Shown piece by piece: positions 38,588 to 47,307 of a stretch of 64,000 nt of DNA. Position numbers and translations under genes: made by a program. The notes below the pieces were generated by a model. The model made no database searches. It was not told the DNA's origin and saw nothing but the letters and a program-made list of their open reading frames with translations. Origin of the DNA: Luteimonas marina (lineage in GTDB: Bacteria > Pseudomonadota > Gammaproteobacteria > Xanthomonadales > Xanthomonadaceae). How positions within the stretch are numbered: the stretch's first letter is position 1; each line of letters starts with the position of its first letter. The stretch spans positions 310,001-374,000 of the forward strand of contig NZ_VOHK01000003.1 of NCBI RefSeq assembly GCF_007859325.1. The letters run 5' to 3'.

Positions 38588-39352
38588 TCAATCGAGTGCG
38601 GCGATCTTGAGTTCTTCGTGGTCGAGCCAGACCTGCACCGGCTTGCCGTGCAGCTCCTTCGGGATATCTTCCAGCACTTTGTAGTGGCCGGCCACGGCGA
38701 CCAGTTCGGCGTGGAAGGCGCGGCAGAAGATGCGCGCCTTCTCGTTGCCCTGGGCGCCGGCCAGCGCGCGGCCGCGCAGCGGACCGTAGATGTGGATCGA
38801 GCCGTCGGCGATGACCTCGGCGCCGGCGCCGACGGCCGAGAGCACGGTCAGGTCGCGGTTCTCGGCGTAGACCTGCTGGCCGGAGCGGACGGGCGCGGTC
38901 TGGATCGTGCCCGGTTCGCCGCCAGCCGGCGGCGCCTTCGCCGCGGCCGGCGGTGGCGGCGCCTCGGATGCGCGCGGGGCGGGGGCGGCCGGAGCCGCAT
39001 CGCCCGCGACCGGCTCGTACTGGGCGCGGAACTTCGACAGCAGCGGCAGCCCCAGTTCGACCGCCAGCTTCTCGTTGTCGCTGCTGCCGTAGGCCAGCGC
39101 CACCGGCAGCACGCCGGCCGCGCACAGAGCCTCGATCAGCGCCCGGGCGGTGGCGGCGTCGGGCATGGCGGCGAGGCCGCCGAAGTCGACGATCACCGCG
39201 GCGCGGGCGAACAGCTTCGGCGCGCGGGCGACGCGGTCGCGCATCTCGGCGCCCAGCCGCGCGACGTCCAGCGTGCGCACGCGCAGGTTGGCCACGCCGA
39301 CCTGGCCGATCTTCAGTTCGCCGGCCTGTTCGAAATCCATGGCCGCGTTCAT
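38588..39352 (-). CDS. minC: Septum site-determining protein MinC
   Basis: This 254-aa protein has an N-terminal FtsZ-inhibiting domain (about 1-110), a Pro/Ala linker (APAAPAPRASEAPPPPAA) and a C-terminal beta-helical MinD-binding domain (GQQVYAENRDLTVL; GSIHIYGPLRGRALAG). It blocks FtsZ ring assembly at the poles. The ATG at 39352 overlaps the stop of the upstream acetyltransferase (ATGA); a second ATG at 39340 is possible. Confidence 0.96.
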   Translation of the reverse strand: MNAAMDFEQAGELKIGQVGVANLRVRTLDVARLGAEMRDRVARAPKLFARAAVIVDFGGLAAMPDAATARALIEALCAAGVLPVALAYGSSDNEKLAVELGLPLLSKFRAQYEPVAGDAAPAAPAPRASEAPPPPAAAKAPPAGGEPGTIQTAPVRSGQQVYAENRDLTVLSAVGAGAEVIADGSIHIYGPLRGRALAGAQGNEKARIFCRAFHAELVAVAGHYKVLEDIPKELHGKPVQVWLDHEELKIAALD

Positions 39353-39951
39353 GCGCCGGCCGGTTCCGCGGCGGCGGAACGGGGCAGGGCCCCGCGCGGA
39401 CGCGACAGCCAGGGTTCGCCGGGCAGGGCGTCGCCGTAGGTGTCGCGCACCCATTCGTAGCTGCACAGGTTCTTGGCCATCATCGAGGCGCGGATGCCGC
39501 TCTCGGGCATCACGTGCTGGCCGATCTCGTGGAAGCCGAAGCTGCCGTGGAACAGGCGCACCGGGTCGGCGTCGTGCTCGAGGAACACCTCGCAGGTCAG
39601 CTGCGGGTAGCGCAGTTCGGCATGGCTCTGGGCGTCGGCGTAGAAGGCGCGGCCCACGCCGCCGCCGCGGCGGCGGCTGGCGATCACGATGCGGTCGATG
39701 TAGAAGAACCGGTCGCAATGTTCGCGGAACCAGTGGAAGTTGCTGCTGTCGTGGTCGGCCTCGGAACCGAAGCCGACCAGGAAGCCGGCCAGGGTGCCGT
39801 CGCGCTCGGCGATGCGGAAGTACTCGGCGGTGTCGAAGAACTTGCGGAAACGGGCCGCGTCCAGCGGCAGGATCGTGGGGCCAGCGGCGTTGTTGAGGGC
39901 GAGGATGGAATCCAGCTCGTGCTCGCGCACGTCGCGGATGACGATCGACAT
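39349..39951 (-). CDS. GNAT family N-acetyltransferase
   Basis: This 200-aa protein has the GNAT fold: FLVGFGSEAD, then the acetyl-CoA loop IASRRRGGGVGRAFYADA (motif A), and FHGSFGFHEIGQHVM near the end. The substrate is unknown. It is translationally coupled to minC by a 4-base overlap, so it belongs to the min operon. The ATG at 39951 (MSIVIRDVREHELDSILALN) is chosen over an earlier one at 39993. Confidence 0.88.
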   Translation of the reverse strand: MSIVIRDVREHELDSILALNNAAGPTILPLDAARFRKFFDTAEYFRIAERDGTLAGFLVGFGSEADHDSSNFHWFREHCDRFFYIDRIVIASRRRGGGVGRAFYADAQSHAELRYPQLTCEVFLEHDADPVRLFHGSFGFHEIGQHVMPESGIRASMMAKNLCSYEWVRDTYGDALPGEPWLSRPRGALPRSAAAEPAGA

Positions 39952-40147
39952 TCCTGACTCCAGAAGACTGCGGGCGACTCCCGGTGCCGCCATTTCGTCG
40001 AAAAACGCGAAAAGCGCACCTCGAAGGTCGGCGCGGCACCGGTGCGGATTATCGCACGGCCTCCGCCGGCGGGCGACCGCGAGGCGGGCGCGGGCGCATG
40101 ACTTCCGAGGGGCTCGCGGCGCCCCGGAATGCGCCTAACATGGCGGC

Positions 40148-41404
40148 ATGCTCTCGCGCCTCGACCATGCCCGCCTGCTGCGCTATGCCGGCCTGTTCAC
40201 CTGGGCGGTGATGGTGCTGCCGCTGTGGCTGATCTCCGGGCCGGTGGACGACGGCGATCCATCCAAGGTGGGCGCCGGCTGGCACGCCTGGGTGGCGTGG
40301 GCCGTGTTCGGATTCAGCTTCGCCTGGCTGAGCCGCACCCTCGACGCGCGCCGGGTCAGCCTGCTCGACTACGTGCTGCTGGCGCTGATGATCGGCAGCG
40401 CCGTGGCCCTGAGCTACTACAGCAACAGCGGCCTGGGCGTGTTGCTGCTGATGGTGGCGGCCTGCGTGCTGCCGTGGCTGCTGCCGCTGCCGCTGAGCAT
40501 CGCCGCGCTGGTGGTCAGCGTGCTGGTGGTGGTGCCGGTGTACATGCGCGCGCTGGAATTCTCGCTGGTCGAGGCGGTGATGCAGTCGCTGCTGTACGCC
40601 GGCTTCACCTGCTTCGTGTTCGCCACCGGCTACGTCGCCCGCCAGCAGGTGCTGGCCCGCGACGAGCAACGGCGGCTGAACGCGGAACTGCGCGCCACCC
40701 GCGCGCTGCTGGCCGAAAGCGTGCGCGTGAACGAGCGCACCCGCATCTCGCGCGAGCTGCACGACCTGCTCGGCCACCACCTGACCGCGCTGAGCCTGAA
40801 CCTGGAGGTCGCCAACCACCTCGTCAGCGGCCAGGCGCAGGAGCACGTGACCCAGGCCCACACCCTGGCCAAGCTGCTGCTCAGCGACGTGCGCGAGGCG
40901 GTCAGCCGCCTGCGCGACGACGACGCCATCGACATGCGCGCCACCCTGCTGCCGCTGGCCGACAACGTGCCGGGCCTGCGCATCGACATGGACATGCCGC
41001 TGGCCTTCCTGCTCGACGATCCCGAGCGCGCCCACGTCCTGCTGCGCTGCACCCAGGAAATCATCACCAACGCCGTGCGTCACGCCGAGGCCAGCCTGCT
41101 GCGCCTGCGCTACCGGCTCGACGGCGACGCGGTGCTGCTCGAGGCCCGCGACGACGGCCGCGGCGCCGACGGCGCCACCGCCGGCAACGGCCTGCTCGGC
41201 ATGCGCGAGCGGCTGGCGGCCCACGGCGGCGCGCTGCAGGTCGAGACCTCGCCGGGCAACGGCTTCACGGTCCGCCTGCGGCTGCCGGTGGAGGGCGGGG
41301 TGGTCGCCCACGGCCCGGAGCCGGCCCCCGCAGCGTCCCCGTCCCCGCCATCGTCCCCGGCCCCGGCCGGAATGTCCCGGAATCACCCGCTGGAGGTCCC
41401 ATGA
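40148..41404 (+). CDS. Sensor histidine kinase, NarL/DesK type
   Basis: This 418-aa membrane kinase has about six N-terminal helices (residues 15-165), a short coiled linker, then a HisKA_3 dimerisation helix with the phospho-accepting His in RISRELHDLLGHHLTAL (about residue 205) and a HATPase domain (QEIITNAVRHAEAS as N box; DDGRGADG; GNGLLGMRERLAAHGG). The C-terminal 35 residues are a Pro/Ser tail. The signal is unknown; the integral sensor resembles DesK-type thermosensors or envelope sensors. The stop overlaps the response-regulator start. Confidence 0.92.
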   Translation: MLSRLDHARLLRYAGLFTWAVMVLPLWLISGPVDDGDPSKVGAGWHAWVAWAVFGFSFAWLSRTLDARRVSLLDYVLLALMIGSAVALSYYSNSGLGVLLLMVAACVLPWLLPLPLSIAALVVSVLVVVPVYMRALEFSLVEAVMQSLLYAGFTCFVFATGYVARQQVLARDEQRRLNAELRATRALLAESVRVNERTRISRELHDLLGHHLTALSLNLEVANHLVSGQAQEHVTQAHTLAKLLLSDVREAVSRLRDDDAIDMRATLLPLADNVPGLRIDMDMPLAFLLDDPERAHVLLRCTQEIITNAVRHAEASLLRLRYRLDGDAVLLEARDDGRGADGATAGNGLLGMRERLAAHGGALQVETSPGNGFTVRLRLPVEGGVVAHGPEPAPAASPSPPSSPAPAGMSRNHPLEVP

Positions 41405-42042
41405 TCCGTGTCTGCCTGGTCGACGACCAGACCCTGGTGAGGCAGGGCATCCGCTCGCTGCTGGCGCTGGACGGCGGTATCGAGGTGATCGCCGAGGCCG
41501 GCGACGGCAAGCAGGCGGTCGAACTGATCCCCGAAGTGAAGCCCGACGTGGTGCTGATGGACATGCGCATGCCGGCCATGTCCGGGCTGGAGGCGCTGCA
41601 GGCGCTGTCGCGCGCGGGCCAGCTGCCGCCGACCATCATCCTGACCACCTTCGACGACGACCAGCTGGTGCTGGCCGGGATGAAGGCCGGCGCCAAGGGC
41701 TACCTGCTCAAGGACGTGTCGCTGGAGCAACTGGTGGGCGCGATCCGCACCGTCGCCGACGGCGGCTCGCTGGTGCAGCCGGCGGTGACCCAGCGCCTGC
41801 TCTCGGGCCTGGAGCACATGCGCAACGACTTCGTCAGCCTTGACCGACCCGACCCGCTGACCGACCGCGAGACCGAGATCCTGCGGCTGATGGCCGGCGG
41901 CTTCTCCAACAAGGAGATCGCCAATTCGCTGGGCGTGGCCGAGGGCACGATCAAGAACCACGTGTCGAACATCCTCTCCAAGCTGGGCGTGCGCGACCGG
42001 ACCCGGGCGGTGCTGAAGGCCTTCGAGCTGCAACTCGTCTGA
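41401..42042 (+). CDS. LuxR-family response regulator
   Basis: This 213-aa protein has a receiver domain with the phospho-accepting Asp54 in VVLMDMRMP, the conserved Thr in ILTTFDDD and Lys in YLLKDVS. A C-terminal LuxR HTH follows (LTDRETEILRLMAGGFSNKEIA, then VAEGTIKNHVSNILSKLGV). It is the partner of the kinase it overlaps by 4 bases (ATGA at 41401-41404). Targets cannot be read from this window. Confidence 0.95.
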   Translation: MIRVCLVDDQTLVRQGIRSLLALDGGIEVIAEAGDGKQAVELIPEVKPDVVLMDMRMPAMSGLEALQALSRAGQLPPTIILTTFDDDQLVLAGMKAGAKGYLLKDVSLEQLVGAIRTVADGGSLVQPAVTQRLLSGLEHMRNDFVSLDRPDPLTDRETEILRLMAGGFSNKEIANSLGVAEGTIKNHVSNILSKLGVRDRTRAVLKAFELQLV

Positions 42043-42045
42043 CGT

Positions 42046-42145
42046 GCCCCCACCCCAACCCTCCCCCGCAAGCGGGGGAGGGGGCCAAAAGCGGATGCTG
42101 CTCCCACTCCCTCTCTCGCTTGCGGGGGAGGGTTGGGGTGGGGGC
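42046..42145. repeat. Family C paired inverted repeat
   Basis: The ends GCCCCCACCCCAACCCTCCC and GGGAGGGTTGGGGTGGGGGC are perfect complements, and each half holds its own CCCCCGCAAGCGGGGG-type hairpin. It begins four bases after the response-regulator stop and could terminate that operon. Confidence 0.9.
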
Positions 42146-42181
42146 AACAGCGCCCCGCCGCGCCGTGACTCGCCCCGCCCC

Positions 42182-42204
42182 GGCCAATCTTGCTACGATT
42201 GGCC
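42182..42204. promoter_or_regulatory. Perfect inverted repeat upstream of the SRPBCC gene
   Basis: GGCCAATC-TTGCTAC-GATTGGCC has perfect 8-bp arms and ends 43 bases before the ATG at 42248. Its position suits an operator near the promoter. It could also form a small hairpin, but no T-run follows. Confidence 0.5.
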
Positions 42205-42247
42205 CCTTGCCCTGCCGTGGCGGGATATTGGTCCTGGAGAACCCTGA

Positions 42248-43402
42248 ATGACCCGTTTGCTCGAGATCCTGATTTCAATGGCGATCGTCGCCGTGCTGTT
42301 CGTGCTCGTGGCGCTGTTCCTGCCGTCGAGCCGCACGATCACCGAGAAGATCGAGACCAACCGCCGACAGGCCATCGTGTTCGACACCCTCAACAGCGTG
42401 CAGCGGTTCAAGGACTGGAACCCGCTGGTCCTGCGCGACCCCGGTGCGCAGCTGCAGCGGTCCGGCCCCGACGCGGGCGTCGGTGCGCGCCTCGACTACG
42501 AGTCGAAGGAGCGGGCGCTGGGCAAGGGTGCCTGGGAGATCGTCGAGAGCGACGCGGACAACCGCGTGGTCTACACGCTCGACAACCCCGACCGCGGCGA
42601 CAACAAGCGCATGGAGTTCACGCTCAAGCCGACCGGCCGCGGCGGCCGCAACATCGAGATCACGCAGAAGTACACCGTCGACTACGGCTGGAACCTGCTG
42701 GGCCGCTACGCCGGCCTGTACGTCCGCGGCCACGTCGGCGAGGACATGAAGCTGGGCCTGGCGAAGCTGGCCGGCATGCTGGCGGCGGTGCCGAACGTCG
42801 ACTACCGCGCCGATGGCGTGCGCCTGACCGACCTGGGCGTGGTCGATCGCCCGGCCGAGAACCTGCTGGTGGTGTCCGCCGGTGCGGTCGAGCGCAACAA
42901 CGAGAAGATCAAGGCCTCGATGAAGTCCAACAGCGAGTGGATCAAGCGCACCATGGACGCCAACAACCTGGTGGCCGCCGGTCCGCTGCGCATCGTGTCC
43001 ACGGAACTGGGCCGCGAGAACTACACCTTCGACGTGGTGCAGCCGGTCCGCAGGAAGGGTCCGGGCGCCGCGTCCACGCCTGCCGCCGGCGACGAGGCCG
43101 AGGGCGAGGAAGCCGCGCCGCCGGTCGCCGAGGCCCCGGCCGTGGACGAGGGCGAGCTGGAGGTCAAGATCCCCGACGGCGCGCCGGTCGAATACGTCCG
43201 TGCCGAGGCCGGCAAGGCCGCCCGCGGCCAGTACGTCGGCTACATGGCCGAGCTCGAGAACGTGCGCAACGCCGTCCGCGCCTGGGCGATGACCAACGGC
43301 TACGAGGTCACCGACCGTCCGTTCGAGATCTACAAGAACGGCATCGACGAGGCGTTCACCGAGAACGGCGAGTTCGACGTGTTCTGGAAGCTGAAGCAGT
43401 AA
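42248..43402 (+). CDS. SRPBCC-domain membrane-anchored protein with GyrI-like C-terminus
   Basis: This 384-aa protein has an N-terminal membrane anchor (ILISMAIVAVLFVLVALFLP, about 7-26), a polyketide-cyclase/SRPBCC ligand-binding domain (about 33-180: RRQAIVFDTLNSVQRFKDWN, YTVDYGWNLLGRYAGLYV), and a second region resembling GyrI-like effector domains (about 190-384). An acidic Ala/Pro/Glu insert (about 277-300) interrupts the latter. It probably binds a small hydrophobic ligand at the membrane; the ligand is unknown. Confidence 0.82.
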   Translation: MTRLLEILISMAIVAVLFVLVALFLPSSRTITEKIETNRRQAIVFDTLNSVQRFKDWNPLVLRDPGAQLQRSGPDAGVGARLDYESKERALGKGAWEIVESDADNRVVYTLDNPDRGDNKRMEFTLKPTGRGGRNIEITQKYTVDYGWNLLGRYAGLYVRGHVGEDMKLGLAKLAGMLAAVPNVDYRADGVRLTDLGVVDRPAENLLVVSAGAVERNNEKIKASMKSNSEWIKRTMDANNLVAAGPLRIVSTELGRENYTFDVVQPVRRKGPGAASTPAAGDEAEGEEAAPPVAEAPAVDEGELEVKIPDGAPVEYVRAEAGKAARGQYVGYMAELENVRNAVRAWAMTNGYEVTDRPFEIYKNGIDEAFTENGEFDVFWKLKQ

Positions 43403-43433
43403 GCGCCAGGGCGACAATGCCGATGTTCGTGTC

Positions 43434-43462
43434 GCGCGCCGCATCCCCGGGATGCGGCGCGC
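43434..43462. terminator. Strong GC hairpin between the SRPBCC and DUF423 genes
   Basis: GCGCGCCGCATC pairs perfectly with GATGCGGCGCGC around CCCGG. Only a weak T-run (GTTTG) follows. It may terminate or process the SRPBCC transcript. Confidence 0.4.
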
Positions 43463-43481
43463 TGCGTTTGGGGCGCCGCGC

Positions 43482-43847
43482 ATGACGCAGGCCGCCATTC
43501 CCGCCGCATTGCGGGGACTGCGCGCCGCCGGGGCCGTGCTCGCCGCTGCCGCCGTCGCCCTGTCCGCCTACGCCGCGCATGGCGCCGAAGGCGGGGCGCG
43601 CACCGGCCTGCAGACCGCAGCGCTGTTCGCCTTCGGGCATGGCCTGGCGCTCGTGGCGCTGCCGCGTGCCGGCCAGTCGCGCACGATGCTGGCCGCGCTG
43701 GCGATGCTGCTGGCGGGCACGCTGCTGTTCTCGGGCGCGCTGGTGTCGAAATACCTGTTCGACGGCCCGTCCGCCACCGCGCCGTTCGGCGGCAGCGTGC
43801 TGATCCTGGGCTGGCTGCTCTGTGCGGTGTCCGTGCTGAAGGATTGA
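43482..43847 (+). CDS. DUF423 family membrane protein
   Basis: This 121-aa protein has four hydrophobic helices and the family signature AAVALSAYAAHG in helix 1, then FAFGHGLALVAL and GTLLFSGALVSKYL (compare G-x-x-L/I-F-S-G-S-L-Y in relatives). Function is unknown. ATG 43482 gives the expected start; an ATG at 43452 lies in the hairpin region and is rejected. Confidence 0.88.
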   Translation: MTQAAIPAALRGLRAAGAVLAAAAVALSAYAAHGAEGGARTGLQTAALFAFGHGLALVALPRAGQSRTMLAALAMLLAGTLLFSGALVSKYLFDGPSATAPFGGSVLILGWLLCAVSVLKD

Positions 43848-43917
43848 GCGGGGCGCGCGGCGTTCCGGCCACATTCCAGGCAACAAGGTCCCGATCGCTG
43901 GCGGCCCCGACGAAGCT

Positions 43918-44724
43918 TCAGCCCGCCGCGCCGTCCGCGTATCGCCAGTGCCAGGGTTCGTACACGATGCCGTGCGGGTTGTCGCGCGGGTAGCTCATCG
44001 CGAAGCCGTGTTCGCCCGCGTGTTCGGCCAGCCATGCGAATGCGTCGCTGCGCTCGAACGATTCTTCCGCCGGCGGCTCGCCCGGCGCGCCGATGTCCAG
44101 CGCGCATCCCGAATGGTGTTCGCTGAAGCCGGGCGCGGCGTTGACGGCGAGGATGTCGTCCACTTGCAGCCCGCGCGCGATCTTCCGCTCGAAGATGCCC
44201 AGCTGGTAGTCGTGGCTGCGGTAACCGGAGATCGCCTCGAGCACGAGGCCATCGCGCGCCGCGGTCTCGCGCATGCGCTGCCAGGCGCGCGCGGCCCCGG
44301 CCAGCAGCCACAGCGGCCGGCGATAGCGGTCGAAGCCGGCCAGCGCCAGCGCGGCGGGTTCGGCGACCACCTCCAGCCCGGTGCGCGCGGCGTAGGCGTC
44401 GGCCTCGATGCCGAGCGCGTCCAGTCGTTCTTCCAGCCGGTGCAGCGGCAGCGTCGCGGAATCGGCTGCCCACGTGCTTTCCGTGTCCGCATCGAGCAGG
44501 TCGAGCGCGTCGTCCACGCCCGGCTCGCGCGGGAACCGCGGCACCAGCGGCATCAGGCCCTCGCGCAGCGCCGCGGCGAGGTAGCGCCCGTCGCACTTGC
44601 GTCGCAGCACGCGTTCGGCGCGCGCGAGGATGCGCGCGTCGCCGTTGCCGCGTGCGCGCAGCAGCCAGGCTGGCCACAGTTCGATGTCGGGCGTGTTGAG
44701 CAGGGTGCGCGGGCGGGGAGGCAT
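43918..44724 (-). CDS. D-alanyl-D-alanine carboxypeptidase, M15B (VanY-like)
   Basis: This 268-aa protein has a C-terminal M15 peptidase domain (about 120-265) with SGYRSHDYQLGIF, the zinc motif SEHHSGCALDIG (H-x6-D) and the third ligand in EPWHWRYA. It should trim the terminal D-Ala of peptidoglycan stem peptides. No clear signal peptide is visible, so cytoplasmic turnover of muropeptides is possible. It lies 9 bases after the PH-like gene on the same strand. Confidence 0.9.
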   Translation of the reverse strand: MPPRPRTLLNTPDIELWPAWLLRARGNGDARILARAERVLRRKCDGRYLAAALREGLMPLVPRFPREPGVDDALDLLDADTESTWAADSATLPLHRLEERLDALGIEADAYAARTGLEVVAEPAALALAGFDRYRRPLWLLAGAARAWQRMRETAARDGLVLEAISGYRSHDYQLGIFERKIARGLQVDDILAVNAAPGFSEHHSGCALDIGAPGEPPAEESFERSDAFAWLAEHAGEHGFAMSYPRDNPHGIVYEPWHWRYADGAAG

Positions 44725-44733
44725 CCGCGCAGC

Positions 44734-45276
44734 TTATCGGCGGGCTTGCGACGCCGCCAGTTCGCGCAGGTGCCCGAGCAGGTCGCGCGGCTTCTCCGGA
44801 CTGAGCAGCAGGACCTTGCCGTCGCGCTGCGGCAGCACCAGCACGCGGTCGCTGGCGGTCAGCAGGCAGAACGCGCGCTGGCGGTTGCGCAGCAGGTAGT
44901 GGCCGGCCCGGAAGCCGGGCACGCCGAAGCGGTTGAGGCCCAGCATCGGCCTGAAGCCGGTGTGTTCGCCGAGGTCGACGATGCGGGCGTGGTCGAGGTC
45001 GAGCGCCTCGGCGCGCACGCGGCGGGTGTAGAACGACGCCGCGACCACGAGTTCCTCGCCCTCGACGGCGATGCGCCGTCGGCGCAGCGCCAGCAGCGGC
45101 GCCACCAGCAGCAGGGCGACGAAGAACGGCGCGAGCAGCCACGCCGGCGCCGGCAGCGGCTCGCTGCGCGGCAGCAGCAGGCCGCCGACCAGCACCATCG
45201 CCGCGATCGCCGCCAGGAACAGCCACGCCTGCCGCGGCAACGGCGCCAGCGCGAACGTACGCGTGCCGGCGTTCAC
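44734..45276 (-). CDS. Membrane protein with PH-like domain
   Basis: This 180-aa protein has two adjacent membrane helices (about 14-36 and 43-63) followed by a soluble domain of about 110 residues (RRIAVEGEELVVAASFYTRRV, FLLTASDRVLVLPQRDG) like bacterial PH-fold proteins. GTG at 45276 is the start. Function is unknown. It precedes the M15 peptidase and is probably transcribed with it. Confidence 0.7.
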   Translation of the reverse strand: MNAGTRTFALAPLPRQAWLFLAAIAAMVLVGGLLLPRSEPLPAPAWLLAPFFVALLLVAPLLALRRRRIAVEGEELVVAASFYTRRVRAEALDLDHARIVDLGEHTGFRPMLGLNRFGVPGFRAGHYLLRNRQRAFCLLTASDRVLVLPQRDGKVLLLSPEKPRDLLGHLRELAASQARR

Positions 45277-45369
45277 GGCATCGCCCCGGTCGGCGCCATG
45301 CAGCGGAAGCGGAGTCCCGCGAGCCTGCCGGGACAGGGCGTCTGGACGGCTCGGTGGGCGGTCCGCATG

Positions 45370-45552
45370 TCAGTGCGCCTTCTTGAAGACCAGGGTCGGC
45401 GACGAGACCGTCGGGGTGGCATGCACGATGTTAACCAGCTCCCAACCCTGCTTGCCGTGCTTGTCGAGTTCATCCTTGAGGGCGTCCAGCTTGAATCCGC
45501 CCATCAGGCCGGTTTTCACTTCGACGACCAGGTAGGTCCAGCGTGTGCTCAT
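45370..45552 (-). CDS. DUF4177 domain small protein
   Basis: This 60-aa protein matches DUF4177: RWTYLVVEVKTGLMGG, then LKDELDKHGKQGWELVNIV and a closing LVFKKAH. Such proteins form a compact two-helix/sheet fold of unknown role and often sit beside SPFH or signalling genes. It lies 70 bases after the ribbon-helix-helix gene. Confidence 0.85.
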   Translation of the reverse strand: MSTRWTYLVVEVKTGLMGGFKLDALKDELDKHGKQGWELVNIVHATPTVSSPTLVFKKAH

Positions 45553-45622
45553 CGGTATTCCCCCTCTCGTGGTTTCGTGTCTGCTGCGGCGAGCGCCTGT
45601 CGCGCGTCGATCCGGGGAAGGC

Positions 45623-45811
45623 TCACGTCGCGTCTCCCTCGTCCGCCGCGGGCGGCTCGTCCTTCGGCAGTCGCCCGGCCTTGCGCAATGCGTCGCGCAG
45701 GACGTATTCGATCTGGGCGTTGAGGCTGCGCAACTCGTCGTCGGCCCATTTCTGCGCCGCGGTCAGCACGTCGGCATTGATGCGCAGCGGATAGCCCTTT
45801 TTTTCGGCCAT
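45623..45811 (-). CDS. Arc/MetJ-type ribbon-helix-helix DNA-binding protein
   Basis: This 62-aa protein has the RHH pattern: strand GYPLRINADV, helix A LTAAQKWADDEL, turn, helix B SLNAQIEYVLRDALRKAG, then an acidic Pro/Asp tail. In annotation such proteins are often labelled HicB-like or Arc-like antitoxins, but no toxin gene is adjacent. It sits third in the SPFH operon, 4 bases after the small membrane gene, and may repress the operon through the GATATC pair at 46998-47017. Confidence 0.85.
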   Translation of the reverse strand: MAEKKGYPLRINADVLTAAQKWADDELRSLNAQIEYVLRDALRKAGRLPKDEPPAADEGDAT

Positions 45812-45815
45812 GGCG

Positions 45816-46094
45816 TCAGCGCTCCCGCTTGCCGCGGCGCAGGTGCAGGACCACCGAGGCCAGCAGCGCGTTGACCGCGACGACCATGGCCACGGCGATC
45901 GCCATCGTGCGTCCCTCGTCGCCACCGGCCCAGTGCAGCCCGGCCGCGCCGAGGAACATGGCCAGCGCGATCCAGGCCCAGCGCAGCGCGAGGCCGCGCG
46001 CCTGCGCGCCGCCGGCGGCGTACGCGTAGCGCACCGCGGCGAGCAGCGCGGGTACGCCGCCCACGGCGATCAGCAAGGGCGCGAAGGCCTGCAT
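45816..46094 (-). CDS. Small three-helix membrane protein of the SPFH operon
   Basis: This 92-aa protein has three hydrophobic helices (about residues 4-26, 37-53 and 62-84) and a basic C-terminus (RRGKRER). It starts 7 bases after the SPFH stop and ends 4 bases before the RHH start, so it belongs to the same operon. I do not recognise a family; the tight linkage suggests a partner of the SPFH protein. Confidence 0.78.
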   Translation of the reverse strand: MQAFAPLLIAVGGVPALLAAVRYAYAAGGAQARGLALRWAWIALAMFLGAAGLHWAGGDEGRTMAIAVAMVVAVNALLASVVLHLRRGKRER

Positions 46095-46101
46095 CGTCGG
46101 C

Positions 46102-46962
46102 TCAGTACAGCGTGCCGGCGTTGACGATCGGCTGCGTGCTGCGGTCGCCGCACAGCACCACCAGCAGGTTGCTGACCATCGCCGCGCGGCGCTCCTCGTC
46201 GAGCTGCACCGTGCCGCTCTTTTCCAGTTCGGCCAGCGCCATCTCGACCATGCCCACTGCGCCGGCGACGATCCGCGTGCGCGCGGCGATGATCGCGTTG
46301 GCCTGCTGCCGCTGCAGCATCGCGTGCGCGATCTCGGGCGCGTAGGCGAGGTGGCTGATGCGGGCGTCGACGACGTCCACGCCGGCGGCGGTCAGGCGCT
46401 CGTCGAGTTGCTCCTTCAGCCGGTCGGAGATTTCCACCGGATGGCTGCGCAGCGAGATCTGGCCTTCCTCGTGCTGGTCGTAGGGGTAGCTGGTCGCCAT
46501 CGCGCGCAGCGCCGCCTCGGACTGGATGTGCACGAAGCTCTCGTAGTCGTCGACGTTGAACACCGCCTCGGCCGAATCGACCACCCGCCAGACGATCACC
46601 GCGGCGATCTCGATCGGCGAACCGTCGAGTTCGTTGACCTTGAGCTTGCCGCTCTCGAAGTTGCGCACGCGCAGCGACACCTTCTTCTTGCCGTAGAAGG
46701 GGTTGTTCCAGCGCAGGCCGCTTTCCTTCACCGTGCCGACGTACTTGCCGAACAGACTGATGACCGCGGCCTGGTTGGGCTCGACCATGTACGCGCCGAG
46801 CATCAGGAACACGGAGACGACCATCAGCGCGATGCCGGCGATCCAGCCGGGCGCACCATCCTGGACCGAACTGAGGATCAGCCAGCCGCCCAGCAGGGTG
46901 GTGGCCAGCAGCACGAGCAGCATCGGGATGCCGGGCAGCGAGCGGATCGGATTCTCTTTCAT
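46102..46962 (-). CDS. SPFH/band-7 domain membrane protein
   Basis: This 286-aa protein has two N-terminal membrane helices (about 13-33 and 39-59) and an SPFH domain ([64 protein letters not shown]), ending in a short helical tail. SPFH proteins organise membrane microdomains and protease complexes. It is distinct from hflKC at the left end. It heads the SPFH-membrane-RHH-DUF4177 run, with a twin GATATC element upstream. Confidence 0.92.
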   Translation of the reverse strand: MKENPIRSLPGIPMLLVLLATTLLGGWLILSSVQDGAPGWIAGIALMVVSVFLMLGAYMVEPNQAAVISLFGKYVGTVKESGLRWNNPFYGKKKVSLRVRNFESGKLKVNELDGSPIEIAAVIVWRVVDSAEAVFNVDDYESFVHIQSEAALRAMATSYPYDQHEEGQISLRSHPVEISDRLKEQLDERLTAAGVDVVDARISHLAYAPEIAHAMLQRQQANAIIAARTRIVAGAVGMVEMALAELEKSGTVQLDEERRAAMVSNLLVVLCGDRSTQPIVNAGTLY

Positions 46963-46997
46963 GGCCTGTCTCCTCGTCCCCCATCGGACAAAGAAAA

Positions 46998-47017
46998 GAT
47001 ATCAATTTGATATCAAA
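46998..47017. promoter_or_regulatory. Twin GATATCAA operator upstream of the SPFH operon
   Basis: GATATCAA occurs at 46998-47005 and 47009-47016, so the two GATATC centres are 11 bp apart, one helical turn. The second lies in a perfect 12-bp palindrome TTTGATATCAAA. This spacing suits cooperative binding of ribbon-helix-helix dimers. It lies 36 bases before the SPFH start in an otherwise GC-rich stretch. The 345-base gap to the next gene also holds a repeat pair. Confidence 0.72.
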
Positions 47018-47093
47018 TTGCAAGACCGTTCGTCGGCGAGCCCACGCGGGAGTCCAGTCGACGGCATTGGTGATCCGTCCCGCCGGAACGCCG

Positions 47094-47211
47094 GTCATCC
47101 CCGCGCCGGCGGGGATCCAGTGTCTTGGCCTTGGGCGACGGATGCGCCGGGAGGTTCGGCCGCGAATTGATTCTGCGAACAACGCTGGATCCCCGCCTGC
47201 GCGGGGACGAC
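47094..47211. repeat. Family A paired inverted repeat
   Basis: Left hairpin GTCATCCCCGC-GCCG-GCGGGGATCCAG; right hairpin CTGGATCCCCGC-CTGC-GCGGGGACGAC. The halves are inverted and about 65 bases apart. It lies between the divergent SPFH operon and the hypothetical gene at 47308. Confidence 0.85.
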
Positions 47212-47307
47212 GGGGTTGTGCGCCGGACGGCAATGCACCCCGCGGGAATGACGCGCGGGCGTTTGCGCGGCACGATGTCGCACGACACCGAACCACCGGA
47301 GCAAGGC

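Noticed and set aside
45623-45811. Calling the RHH protein a HicB antitoxin
   Set aside because: No HicA-like toxin is adjacent and the neighbours are SPFH and membrane proteins; an operon regulator is a better fit.
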